Assembly: GCA_031317595.1 (NCBI GenBank)
Contig: JANCMB010000001.1
Coordinates: 3,214,468 to 3,278,467 of the forward strand
Direction of reading: 5' to 3'
Length of the DNA stretch: 64,000 nt
Source: Glutamicibacter sp. PS
GTDB taxonomy: Bacteria; Actinomycetota; Actinomycetes; Actinomycetales; Micrococcaceae
Below the pieces are notes generated by a model, which saw nothing but the letters and a program-made list of their open reading frames with translations, had not been told where the DNA came from and made no database searches. The position numbers and the translations under genes are program-made. The stretch's first letter is position 1; every line of letters starts with the position of its first letter. Shown piece after piece: positions 21,958-30,396 of this stretch.

Positions 21958-23177
21958 GGCAGCCCCACCACGTCTTCCAACGACCCGGGCTGTTCGGGTT
22001 CCAGCGTTTCGACGTCCTTGAGCTTGCGCTCCAGCACGCGGGTACGCGTCCCGGCCTCGGAGACCGTGTTCTGGGCGGTGGCCAATTGCTTGCTCAACTT
22101 GTCCCACACATCGCCGTACTTGCGGAATTCCGCCTTGGCGGCGGCCAATACCTGCCACACCTCACTGGTGCGCTTTTCGATGGCCAGCGTGCGGAAACCC
22201 ATCTGCAGGCTGTTGAGCAACGACATGAGCGTCGTCGGCCCGGTGATCAGTACACGGTGGCCGTTTTGCAGGCGACTGGCCAGCCCGGAACGCCCAACCA
22301 CCTCGGCAAAGAGTCCCTCGGTCGGCAGGTACATAATGGCAAAATCCGTGCTGTACGGAGGGGCGACGTACTTACCGGAGATCAACTTGGCCTGTTCCAG
22401 AATGGCCCGCTCCAGCGCATTGCCGGCCGCTTGAACACTGGCCTTATCTCCCGCGTCGCGGGCATCGAGCAACCGCTCATAGTCTTCCTGCGGGAATTTT
22501 GAATCAATGGGCAGTAGCACTTCCTGCTCATGCCCCGGCAGCACCACCGCAAATTCCACGCGTTCGCTGCTGCCGGGCACGATCTGCACATTCTGCCGGT
22601 ATTGCTCACTGGTCAGCACGTCGGCCAGCTGGCGCTCCAATTGCACTTCACCCCAGGTGCCGCGCGACTTCACGTTGGTCAGCACGCGCTTGAGCCCGCC
22701 GACGTCCTCGGCCAGGGAGCGCATTTCCCCCAGCCCCTGCTGCACCTGCTCCAAACGCTGGCTGACCAACCCGAAGGACTCTCCCAGCCGCTTCTCCAGG
22801 GTGCCCTGCAGCTTTTCGTCGACGGTTTCCCGCATCTTCTCCAGCTTGCTCTCGTTGGATTGACGTAGCTTTTCCAACTCGGCGGCGAGCACCTTTTGTA
22901 GTTCGCGCTGCGCCGTGGCGCTTTCTCGCAGCGAACGATCCACCGCTTCGCGGATCCGCTCGAGCCGCAGGTCATTGCTTTCACTCACGCGCTGCATCGA
23001 CTGGTGAAGTTCGCTACGTTGCCCACCGAGGTCTTGGCGCAGCTCGGCATTGCCCAACCGCACGGAATCTTGAATGCGCTGAGCCAAGCCGGGACCACCC
23101 GCCGCGCGCAGCATCCATAGCGCAAAGGCGGAGATTGCAAGATTGACTAGTATCAGGACCACAAGTAGCGCGTCCAT
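21954..23177 (-). CDS. rmuC: DNA recombination protein RmuC
   Basis: 407 residues. One N-terminal membrane helix (about 4-22), a long coiled coil (about 40-160), then the RmuC nuclease-fold domain with the family blocks NVKSRGTWGEVQLERQL, LPIDSKFPQEDY and ITGPTTLMSLLNSLQMGFRTLAIEKR. RmuC limits inversions and recombination at short repeats in E. coli, and more recently has been viewed as a nuclease-like genome-stability factor. Monocistronic, convergent with the GNAT gene. Confidence 0.93.
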   Translation of the reverse strand: MDALLVVLILVNLAISAFALWMLRAAGGPGLAQRIQDSVRLGNAELRQDLGGQRSELHQSMQRVSESNDLRLERIREAVDRSLRESATAQRELQKVLAAELEKLRQSNESKLEKMRETVDEKLQGTLEKRLGESFGLVSQRLEQVQQGLGEMRSLAEDVGGLKRVLTNVKSRGTWGEVQLERQLADVLTSEQYRQNVQIVPGSSERVEFAVVLPGHEQEVLLPIDSKFPQEDYERLLDARDAGDKASVQAAGNALERAILEQAKLISGKYVAPPYSTDFAIMYLPTEGLFAEVVGRSGLASRLQNGHRVLITGPTTLMSLLNSLQMGFRTLAIEKRTSEVWQVLAAAKAEFRKYGDVWDKLSKQLATAQNTVSEAGTRTRVLERKLKDVETLEPEQPGSLEDVVGLP

Positions 23178-23233
23178 CGTTCACTTCCTAAAGGTTCGTT
23201 TCTGCCTGCGGCAGTTATATCCCGAGGAACCGA

Positions 23234-23239
23234 CATAAT
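23234..23239 (+). promoter_or_regulatory. -10 box of leaderless pcp mRNA
   Basis: CATAAT ends 6 nt before the pcp ATG at 23246; no Shine-Dalgarno sequence. Confidence 0.5.
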
Positions 23240-23245
23240 GGGTGC

Positions 23246-23848
23246 ATGCGCATACTTGTCACCGGCTTCGAGCCCTTTGGCCAAGACACCGAGAACGCCA
23301 GCTGGGAGGCGGTGCGTCGACTCCCGGCGCGCATCGGCGCCCATGAGATCGTCACCGGATTGCTACCGGTGTCCTTCGGACGGGTCGAAGCGGCACTCGA
23401 CGAACTCATCGTCTCCAGCGCGGCGGAGGCCGTGGTGGCGGTGGGCGAAGCGGGCGGACGCACCGCCATCACCCCGGAACTCTGGGGCGTCAACGAGCAG
23501 AATGCGCGGATTGCGGATAACGACGGGGCCCAACCCCGTGCGACGGCCATCGACGACGGACCAGCCCGCAGGGCCGCGGGTCTGGATGTCCGCGCCATGG
23601 TCAACGCCTTGCAGCAGGCGGGCTTCGCCGCCGAACTCTCCGAAGATGCCGGGCGCTTCCTCTGCAACCAGGTGGCCTACCTGGTGGCCGAGGCGCCCGG
23701 GGCCTTTATTCATGTGCCCGCGGTGCGCACAAGCGGCACGGCCACCGTGGGCGCCGAAACCGATTCCGCGCCGCGGAACCCCGTGCGCGGCGGATACAGC
23801 TTCGAACGGCTCAGCGACGGCTTGCGGGTGGCCCTCGGAACCCTTTAG
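23246..23848 (+). CDS. pcp: Pyrrolidone-carboxylate peptidase
   Basis: 200 residues, cysteine peptidase family C15 that removes N-terminal pyroglutamate from peptides. Seen: N-terminal VTGFEPFG, GEAGGRTAITPE with the catalytic Glu78, Cys140 in AGRFLCNQ, and His156 in FIHVP, so the triad is intact. The segment after the Glu (LWGVN) departs from the usual RVAIN, and the protein is slightly short of the common 210-215 residues. Leaderless start inferred from CATAAT 6 nt upstream. Convergent with the XRE regulator, the two sharing stop-codon bases (TTAG). Confidence 0.9.
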   Translation: MRILVTGFEPFGQDTENASWEAVRRLPARIGAHEIVTGLLPVSFGRVEAALDELIVSSAAEAVVAVGEAGGRTAITPELWGVNEQNARIADNDGAQPRATAIDDGPARRAAGLDVRAMVNALQQAGFAAELSEDAGRFLCNQVAYLVAEAPGAFIHVPAVRTSGTATVGAETDSAPRNPVRGGYSFERLSDGLRVALGTL

Positions 23849-24282
23849 GCACCCGCTTCCTCCAGCACCGCGGCCAGGGTTTCGGCGCCGGAGTGGCGGG
23901 CCTGCTCGGCGAGCACGCGCAGTTGTTCCGAGTCGGCCAGAGTTCGCAGGTAGTCCACCGTCACCTGCCGCTCGGTCGCGCCCGCGGCCTTGGTGCGACT
24001 TTGCGTCACGGTCGCCGGGTCGGCCTCGGCCACCTCGCGTAACACCTGCTGTACATCAGCTTCGCCACGGCGTGCCTCGAGCATCAATAGCCGTCCATAC
24101 ACGGCCGGGTTACCGATTTTGATTCGCCGTCCACTGCTGAGCTGCGACAGCATCGGTGCGGAAAGTCCCAGAACGTGGGCGAGCCCCCGCTGGGAGAGCC
24201 CGTAATGGGCGGTCAAGGCGGCGAAACGTTCCCCCAAAGGGGTGCCGTAGATCTCGCGTTGCTGTTGTATAGAGGTATCCAC
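23845..24282 (-). CDS. XRE-type helix-turn-helix regulator
   Basis: 145 residues. HTH at about 15-65 (LGERFAALTAHYGLSQRGLAHVLGLSAPMLSQLSSGRR), followed by a helical C-terminal part without a recognised ligand domain. Start is GTG 24282. A GAAACT sequence ends 6 nt upstream, compatible with leaderless translation. Divergent from the VWA gene, with 87 bp between them containing a five-half-site TTTGC palindrome array over the VWA promoter. It is therefore the obvious candidate repressor of the VWA genes and perhaps of itself. Inference from position, not homology. Confidence 0.82.
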   Translation of the reverse strand: MDTSIQQQREIYGTPLGERFAALTAHYGLSQRGLAHVLGLSAPMLSQLSSGRRIKIGNPAVYGRLLMLEARRGEADVQQVLREVAEADPATVTQSRTKAAGATERQVTVDYLRTLADSEQLRVLAEQARHSGAETLAAVLEEAGA

Positions 24283-24302
24283 TCACCTAGTTTCCCATCA
24301 CC

Positions 24303-24344
24303 GTTTGCTTTTGCAAACATTTGCGCTATATTTGCAATTGCAAA
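24303..24344 (+). promoter_or_regulatory. VWA operon promoter covered by a double TTTGC operator
   Basis: Promoter: -35 TTGCTT (24305-24310), 16-bp spacer, -10 TATATT (24327-24332). IR1 24303-24318 is GTTTGC-TTTT-GCAAAC, perfect and over the -35. IR2 24331-24344 is the perfect palindrome TTTGCAATTGCAAA over the -10 edge and start site. A fifth TTTGC lies at 24320-24324. IR centres are 27 bp apart. This layout is what a repressor binding two sites would need. Confidence 0.7.
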
Positions 24345-24369
24345 CGCCTGAACGAGAGGAACGATCATC

Positions 24370-26331
24370 ATGTTGCGCCGACTCGCATCGCTGGGCACGG
24401 CCCTGGCCCTCGGGGCACTAGCGCTGGCCGCCGTCCCAGCCGCTGCCGACGAAAACCTCCAACCCGTGGTGGTGGTCATGGACTACTCCAGTTCCATGCT
24501 TGAAAAGGATGCCGACAATTCGGGCACCAGCCGCATTGACGCGGCCAAGAAGGCCACCAAGCACCTCATCGACAATGCTCCGGAGGGCGCCCACATGGGC
24601 CTAGTGGCCTATGGATCGAAAACCCCGAAGCAGTGTGATGATATCCGAACTCTGCACAAGCCCGGTCCGGTGGACAAGAAGGCGTACGCCAAGACCATCG
24701 ACTCCCTCGAGGCCGTAGGCGAAACGCCGATCGGCGCCTCGCTCTTACATGCGGCCAAGGACATGGAAGATATCAAGGGACAGAAAGCCATCATCTTGGT
24801 CTCCGACGGCGAGGAGAATTGCAGCAAACCTCCGGCCTGCGAGGCCGCGAAGGATCTGGCCGAGCGCGGCATCAACCTCACCGTGCACACCATTGGTTTT
24901 AAGGTCAACGCCACCGCCCGCAAGCAGCTCGAATGTATCGCCCAGGCCACCGGCGGCAGCTACGTGGACGCCGACAACGCCGAGGATCTTCAGGAGGAGC
25001 TCGTGGGGCAAACGCTGCGGGCCTTCCAGGGCTATACGGTGGCCGGCACGCCGGTCAGCGGCGGCGAACAACTCTTCGAAGCCCCCGACCTGCAGCCGGG
25101 GCAGTTCGTCGACACCCTGGAGCGCGGCGAGACCAAAAGCTGGGTCAGCGAAGACGGCAGCATCAAGTACTACAAGCTCGAGGCCATCGAACCGGGCGAG
25201 CGGCTGCACTTCGCCGCCACGATGATCCCAGACCAGCGTAATGTGGGGGCCAATCTCTGGAAGAACGGCCGAGTCGAGGTGCAACTGGTCAACGGACAGG
25301 GCGAACGCTGTGCTAGCGAGACCTCGAACTCGGTGGACGCCGCCGAGGTGGGCCGACCGATTGCCGCCTATACCCATAGCCCAGAATTCAAGGTGGACCA
25401 GAGCCACGGGTGCTACTCCGACGGTAGCGGTCAGCTCTACGCCAAGGTGATCCGTCAGGGGGAATTACAGAAGGATCAGCCCATGCAGGTGGAACTGCTC
25501 TACGTGCGCGAGCCGGCCGTAGACCCGACGCTGCTGGGCGCCGAAACCAAGGACCGCGACCGCCCGCAGGCGGTTGAGGTCACCGGCAAAGCCACCCCGG
25601 TCACCGGAGGCTCGAGCTTCAACGACGCCAAGGCGGTCGACTCCGGCACCGCCTACGCCGACTCGGTCCTGCCCTCCGAGGCCCGCTATTACAAGGTGCA
25701 TGTGGGCAACGGACAGAAGCTCAACGTGCGGATGACCAGCGGCAACAACAAGGATTCTGGCACCAATATGGCCAGTCTGCGTGTTTATTCGAGCCTGCGC
25801 GGGATCGTAGACATGCTGGGCGACCGCTCGATATCCAGCTCGAAAACCGATACGACCATCACTCGCAATATGGAGACGGCGGTGGACCAGTCCAATCGCG
25901 ACGGCCGCGTGGGCGAGGACGCGTACCTAGCCGGCGACTACTACGTGGTGGTCTACTCGCACACCTGGAAGGACAAGAGCAACGGGGTGCCATTCACGTA
26001 CTCGCTGGCGCTGGACGTAACCGGCACCGAACAACCATTTGCCGGCGCTGCCCCGGTCTTCGAGGCCGAGCAGGCACAACAGAGCGCGCAGGCGTCCGCG
26101 GACGGACAGGAACAACGGCCCACGGATTCGCAGGGCGAGCAGGGCTCGAGCGAAGAAGCTTCGACCTCGGTGCAGTCCTCCGACCCACAGGCGCTGGTGA
26201 TCGATAACGCCGGGGCCTCCGCCAATCGCCCCAAGTGGCCCTGGTTCCTCGGAGGCCTGTTGATCGGCGGCGGCGGCATCGCCGTCGTCGGGTTCCTTTT
26301 CCGCCACCGCGCCACGACGAGGAGTGAGTAA
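24370..26331 (+). CDS. Secreted VWA-domain protein with C-terminal membrane anchor
   Basis: 653 residues. Signal peptide (1-26, cleavage after AAA), von Willebrand A domain (about 30-225) with an intact MIDAS DxSxS at D38-S40-S42 plus GETPIGASL and LVSDGEEN. Then come two beta-rich regions of unknown type (about 235-560), a low-complexity Gln/Ser/Glu linker (about 560-615), a membrane helix (about 625-648) and a short basic tail. This is a cell-surface, type I topology, metal-dependent adhesion-type protein. Its residues from about 235 onward are repeated in the next gene. Two bases separate the pair, so they form one operon; the start lies 9 nt after an AGAGGA site. Confidence 0.85.
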   Translation: MLRRLASLGTALALGALALAAVPAAADENLQPVVVVMDYSSSMLEKDADNSGTSRIDAAKKATKHLIDNAPEGAHMGLVAYGSKTPKQCDDIRTLHKPGPVDKKAYAKTIDSLEAVGETPIGASLLHAAKDMEDIKGQKAIILVSDGEENCSKPPACEAAKDLAERGINLTVHTIGFKVNATARKQLECIAQATGGSYVDADNAEDLQEELVGQTLRAFQGYTVAGTPVSGGEQLFEAPDLQPGQFVDTLERGETKSWVSEDGSIKYYKLEAIEPGERLHFAATMIPDQRNVGANLWKNGRVEVQLVNGQGERCASETSNSVDAAEVGRPIAAYTHSPEFKVDQSHGCYSDGSGQLYAKVIRQGELQKDQPMQVELLYVREPAVDPTLLGAETKDRDRPQAVEVTGKATPVTGGSSFNDAKAVDSGTAYADSVLPSEARYYKVHVGNGQKLNVRMTSGNNKDSGTNMASLRVYSSLRGIVDMLGDRSISSSKTDTTITRNMETAVDQSNRDGRVGEDAYLAGDYYVVVYSHTWKDKSNGVPFTYSLALDVTGTEQPFAGAAPVFEAEQAQQSAQASADGQEQRPTDSQGEQGSSEEASTSVQSSDPQALVIDNAGASANRPKWPWFLGGLLIGGGGIAVVGFLFRHRATTRSE

Positions 26332-26333
26332 CG

Positions 26334-27623
26334 ATGTACAGGTCCATCGCGGCCAGCACGCTGGCACTAACCCTACTGGCCGCCCCAGCGGTGGCCCAGC
26401 CCTCCCCAGAGTCCCCCATCGCCCAGCACGTGCCAGTCGGGCAGGGCATCGACGGTGGTGAGCGGCCAGAAGCGGCCCCTGAGCTGAGCGTCGGACTATT
26501 CCAGGATGTGCTCGAGCGTGGCGAATCGGCCCAGAACAGCAAGGATGGCACCGTAACCTACTACCGGCTGCCCAGGCCTGCGGCCGGCGAGCGCCTGTCG
26601 ATCAGTGCGCAATTGATCGTGGATCCGATGCGCGAGCCGTCCTCGAATCGCTCGATCGGATTATCCGCCGAGATCGTGGGCGACACCGGAAACCGTTGCT
26701 CGGGCAGCGAAACGGCGCGCACTTCGCGCAACGATATCGACCGTCTGGCTTTGGTCACTCTGATCACCGAGCGACTCGAACCGGAGCGCGACTGGCCGCG
26801 CTCGGGTTGCCTCGCGGATCCGCAGGGCCAGCCATGGCTGCGCATTGAACGAACCGGTGAATGGCAGGACGACCAACCGGTGCCGGTGGAACTGCGTCTG
26901 TTGCGTGAACCGGCTATCGACCCGACCATTTTGGGCGAAGCGGTCACCGAGGACATGACACCCCATGCAGTGCAGTTGACCGGCGAGGCCACCGACGTTT
27001 CTGGCGGCACGGGGTTCTCCACCGCGACCGCCCTAGCCGACGGCTCGATTTTCGCCGATTCGATCCTGCCCTTCGAGACAAAGTACTACAAGGTCCACGT
27101 GGCGGCCGGCCAGCGGCTGAACTACCGCGTGGTGATGGGCGACTCGCGCGAGGCGAGCGCACGCGGAGTAACCGTCAGCACGTACAACCCGCTACTAGAA
27201 GACGACCTGACCCTCTATGCCGAACGTAGCCTGCGCCGCGAGGATGTTTCTTCCTTCGTGACCCAGAACTTAGCCACCGCGGTGTCCCCGGACCTCGTCG
27301 AGTCACACGGACGCTATCGGAGCCTGAGCGTACCGGGAGACTATTACCTCATGATCTCCGGTGACGCGCGCGATCCGCGCGGGCTCAACCCGCTTAAATA
27401 CGAGATTGCCGTGGAGCTCACCGGGCAGGCTCTGAACGCAACCGAGTGGGCGAGCCAGGTTCAGGCATCGGCAGATTCTGAGGCCGGAATCGGCGCGCAG
27501 AACGCGTCGGCCGACACATGGGTTCCGGATGCTGGACAGTTGGGTGCGCTGCTGGGCGGTGTTGCGGTGGCACTGGGCGGCTACGCGCTGTGGTGGCTAC
27601 TGCGTCGCCGTCGGCACGGCTAA
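26334..27623 (+). CDS. VWA-less paralogue of the preceding surface protein
   Basis: 429 residues. Signal peptide (1-21, AVA-Q), no VWA domain, a single-pass anchor near the C-terminus (LGALLGGVAVALGGYALWWLL) and a basic RRRRHG tail. It matches the preceding protein over most of its ectodomain: DVLERGES/DTLERGET, YYRLPRPAAGERL/YYKLEAIEPGERL, LLREPAIDPTILG/YVREPAVDPTLLG, and FADSILPFETKYYKVHVAAGQRLNYRV/YADSVLPSEARYYKVHVGNGQKLNVRM. It is a tandem duplication with loss (or lack) of VWA. Function unknown; a surface partner of the first protein is likely. Its stop overlaps that of the convergent kinase. Confidence 0.82.
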   Translation: MYRSIAASTLALTLLAAPAVAQPSPESPIAQHVPVGQGIDGGERPEAAPELSVGLFQDVLERGESAQNSKDGTVTYYRLPRPAAGERLSISAQLIVDPMREPSSNRSIGLSAEIVGDTGNRCSGSETARTSRNDIDRLALVTLITERLEPERDWPRSGCLADPQGQPWLRIERTGEWQDDQPVPVELRLLREPAIDPTILGEAVTEDMTPHAVQLTGEATDVSGGTGFSTATALADGSIFADSILPFETKYYKVHVAAGQRLNYRVVMGDSREASARGVTVSTYNPLLEDDLTLYAERSLRREDVSSFVTQNLATAVSPDLVESHGRYRSLSVPGDYYLMISGDARDPRGLNPLKYEIAVELTGQALNATEWASQVQASADSEAGIGAQNASADTWVPDAGQLGALLGGVAVALGGYALWWLLRRRRHG

Positions 27624-28930
27624 CTACGCCACACGCCGTCGCGGCACACCAGTGTCTGACCGTCGGCGCCATTAACCTGCAATCCGGCCTCGAGCACCGT
27701 GCAGGCTTGGCCCTCGACCGCCGTCGAATCGAGCTCCACCCCCAACTCGCGGGGCGTGGGGCTCGTTGACGTTACAGCTTCGCTTTCCCGCTCCGTGGGT
27801 GCCGAGCCAGTCGTCCCCGCGGATTCTTTAGGGGCCGGTGGTTGCATGCTCTGGTCATCAAGTGTCGGCGGGCTGGAGGTGACACTGTCTTGGGAAGGTG
27901 CGCCTTGGCCTGCCTGTCCGAAGACAAGCCATAGCGAGAGCACGCCAAGCAGTACCGCGGCCAGAAGCGCCAGCAGCGGTGCCCAAGGTAGCGCGCGACG
28001 TCGGGAATTCGGTGCCCTGCGCACCATGGTGGAGGGTGCAGGTTCCTCCGCGGGTGACTGCTCGATAGGCTCCGGCTCCGCGTCGGGAAGAGCGAAGTGA
28101 TCAAAGACCTCGAACGGTTCTCCAGAGGCCACCATATAGCCGCGCGCATTGCGCAGTGGCGCCAGCTGCTCCGCCGCGACGGCCGCGGCTCGGTGCCGCA
28201 GTTCCGGATTCGTATCCAGCAGTCCGCGCAGGATGCCGTAGAGCGCTGCGGGCAACCCCTCGGCTTGCAACGCGCGGCAGTGCTCGCTCAACGCCTCGCC
28301 GCGCAGCTCGGGGTGTAGCAGTTGCACCGCTAGAACACCGGCCGCGTAGAGGTCTTGGGCGGCTGCGGGCTCGACCGGCAGGCGCAGTAACTCCGGGGCT
28401 AGGAAGCCGGGGGTGCCGACAACCAGTCCGGATTCGGTCAGTCGAGGTTGATCGGCGTGCGAGGCGATCCCGAAGTCGGCTAGGCGCAGTTGTGGGACAC
28501 CGGTACCGGTGGGTTCGAGCAACACATTGGCGGGTTTAATATCGCGGTGCACCCATCCGGCGGCGTGCACGTGGGCCAATCCGTCGAGTAGTTGGGTGAG
28601 CACCTCGGCAACCAATTCGGCGGAAAACGCGCCGTGATCGGACAGCGCCGCCGATAAATTTCCACCAGCCATCAGCCGCGTGGCAATCACTACACGGTCG
28701 TCGACCGCGGCCCACCCATAGGGCGTGAGCAGGTGCCGGTGATCGAACTTCACACCCTGCTCGCGTACGAAACGCAGGATCTCACCGCTGTAGCTTTGCC
28801 GCATTACTTTCGCGGCGCACAGGCGGTGCTGGGCCAAGTCTCGGGCGCGGAACACGGAGCCGGAGCCGCCGGTGGCGATATGCTCGAGCAGTTCAAAGCG
28901 CCCGGCGATCACTTCTCCCACTGGCCTCAC
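27620..28930 (-). CDS. Membrane serine/threonine protein kinase (Hanks type)
   Basis: 436 residues. Kinase domain 8-265 with all key residues: glycine loop GGSGSV (21-26), Lys41, HRDIKPAN (128-135, catalytic D130), DFG (152-154) and APE (178-180). Acidic/proline juxtamembrane linker, one membrane helix (about 314-337), then a short extracellular tail of about 100 residues with a two-cysteine end (CTVLEAG...LVCRDG). There are no PASTA repeats. Start GTG 28930; GTG 28921 is a rival because AGGAAGG is better spaced for it. It faces the two VWA-locus genes tail to tail, and its extracellular tail may sense the same surface process. Confidence 0.9.
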   Translation of the reverse strand: MRPVGEVIAGRFELLEHIATGGSGSVFRARDLAQHRLCAAKVMRQSYSGEILRFVREQGVKFDHRHLLTPYGWAAVDDRVVIATRLMAGGNLSAALSDHGAFSAELVAEVLTQLLDGLAHVHAAGWVHRDIKPANVLLEPTGTGVPQLRLADFGIASHADQPRLTESGLVVGTPGFLAPELLRLPVEPAAAQDLYAAGVLAVQLLHPELRGEALSEHCRALQAEGLPAALYGILRGLLDTNPELRHRAAAVAAEQLAPLRNARGYMVASGEPFEVFDHFALPDAEPEPIEQSPAEEPAPSTMVRRAPNSRRRALPWAPLLALLAAVLLGVLSLWLVFGQAGQGAPSQDSVTSSPPTLDDQSMQPPAPKESAGTTGSAPTERESEAVTSTSPTPRELGVELDSTAVEGQACTVLEAGLQVNGADGQTLVCRDGVWRS

Positions 28931-28949
28931 CTTCCTTCGCTACACCAGC

Positions 28950-30335
28950 TTAGGCCACCGCATGCCAGGCCTCGACGATCCGCGGCAGCACCGCCGCCAA
29001 ATCCTCCCGTGGCAGGGCATAGGGCAGCCGCAGCCAGGTTTCCAGCCCGTGCCCGTCGACGGCAAAGGTCGACCCGGGGGCGAGCTGCACCCCGCGCACG
29101 GTGCGGCACAGCGCGCTGGAGCGCGGTGCGGGCAATTGACACCAGAGGCTCAGCCCACCGGAGGGTTTGCGCACCGTCCATTCGGGCAGTACCCGCGCCA
29201 GTTCGGCATGCAGCCAGTCCCGGTTGGCACGCAGTTCGGCGCGCCCGTGTAGCGGCTGCCGCCGCTCGAGCATGGAGGTCAGCACGAGTTGGTCGAGTAC
29301 CGGGGCGCCCAAATCGAGCACCATGCGGCCGGTGGCTAGGGCACCGATCAACGGACGTGGGGCGCGAATCCAGCCCATTCTGAGCCCACCCCAGTGGGAT
29401 TTGCTGGCCGAACCCACGCTGACCAACGAGGAGGAAAAGGCGGCCATGGGCAGCACGTCGGGTTCCTCATCCAGCCAGAGGTCGACGCAGGTTTCGTCGA
29501 CGATTCCGACGGTGCCATGCGCCTGAAGCGCACGGGCCCAGCGTTCTCGTCCGGCATTATCCAGCAGCGTGCCCACCGGGTTGTGAAAGTCCGGCAGGCA
29601 GAGCATGGCCGCCGGCCGGGCCTCGCGGAGCAGCGCTTCGATTCCCGGTAGGTCCGAACCTTCCGGGCCGATGGGCAGGGCGGCTAGGCGCACCTTTTGG
29701 GCCTTGAGCGAGAGCACGGAGTTCGGGTAGCTGGGTGTCTCGGTGGCGGCTAAGGCCCCGCGCGAGAGGACGGTGCGTGCTACCGCGGCCACTCCCGCCA
29801 GCGACCCGGCGGTGACGATGATCTGGTCGGGGTCGGTGGGTAACCCTCGGTGCGTGTAGTAGTCGGCCAATGCCTGGCGCAGCACCGGAATACCCAGCGG
29901 AAAGTACCCCATCCCGGCGGTGTAGGCCGGCAATTGTTCCAGCGCGGCCGCGTAGTGTTCCATGATGCCCGGCGGGGCCGCCGGTGCAGCACAGCTCAAA
30001 TCGGTGCGCGCATTATTACTCCCAAACCCACCCAGCGGCAGCGGTTCACCGCCGCCGTCGACGAGCCCGCCGGGGACCTGCGCCACGGTGCCCGAGCCGA
30101 TCGCCGAGTCGGCGTAGCCGGCCTCGCGTAGCACCTGGTAGGCACGGGTAATCGTGGTGCGGCTAAGACCCAGTGCGGAGACGAGGTCTCGTTCGCTGGG
30201 CAGCATGGTGCCGTGCAGCACCCGCCCATTGGCGATCAGCGAGCGCAGTCCCGCGGATAACCACCGGTAGGCGGGCACGCCATCTTCACGGGCGCCGAGC
30301 ATCCCAGCCAGCTGACCTGCAGTGATCCGCCTCAT
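28950..30335 (-). CDS. yczR: MocR-type GntR/aminotransferase regulator (YczR-like)
   Basis: 461 residues. N-terminal winged HTH (about 1-80; LPSERDLVSALGLSRTTITRAYQVLREAGYA) fused to an aminotransferase-fold effector domain with the PLP lysine K312 in GSASKSHWGG and HNPVG at 251-255. MocR proteins sense PLP or amino compounds. It is divergent from a YczE-type membrane protein, the pairing that defines the YczR subgroup, so it probably controls that gene. An inverted repeat ATTGGC...GCCAAT lies between them. Gene symbol is by context and similarity only. Confidence 0.85.
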   Translation of the reverse strand: MRRITAGQLAGMLGAREDGVPAYRWLSAGLRSLIANGRVLHGTMLPSERDLVSALGLSRTTITRAYQVLREAGYADSAIGSGTVAQVPGGLVDGGGEPLPLGGFGSNNARTDLSCAAPAAPPGIMEHYAAALEQLPAYTAGMGYFPLGIPVLRQALADYYTHRGLPTDPDQIIVTAGSLAGVAAVARTVLSRGALAATETPSYPNSVLSLKAQKVRLAALPIGPEGSDLPGIEALLREARPAAMLCLPDFHNPVGTLLDNAGRERWARALQAHGTVGIVDETCVDLWLDEEPDVLPMAAFSSSLVSVGSASKSHWGGLRMGWIRAPRPLIGALATGRMVLDLGAPVLDQLVLTSMLERRQPLHGRAELRANRDWLHAELARVLPEWTVRKPSGGLSLWCQLPAPRSSALCRTVRGVQLAPGSTFAVDGHGLETWLRLPYALPREDLAAVLPRIVEAWHAVA

Positions 30336-30352
30336 AAAGCCACAACCTTTAA

Positions 30353-30377
30353 ATTGGCTATTTTTTACAAGGCCAAT
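30353..30377. promoter_or_regulatory. Inverted repeat in the yczR-yczE divergent region
   Basis: ATTGGC (30353-30358) and GCCAAT (30372-30377), separated by a T/A-rich 13 bp, lie midway between the divergent starts. Arm centres are 19 bp apart, near two helical turns, suitable for a dimeric MocR regulator. Confidence 0.5.
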
Positions 30378-30396
30378 CTACTCCAGAGTTAACGCC

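Noticed and set aside
24303-28930. VWA plus kinase block considered as a TerY-P-type (tellurium-resistance-like) triad
   Set aside because: Those VWA proteins are cytoplasmic and come with a PP2C phosphatase; here the VWA protein is secreted and no phosphatase is present.
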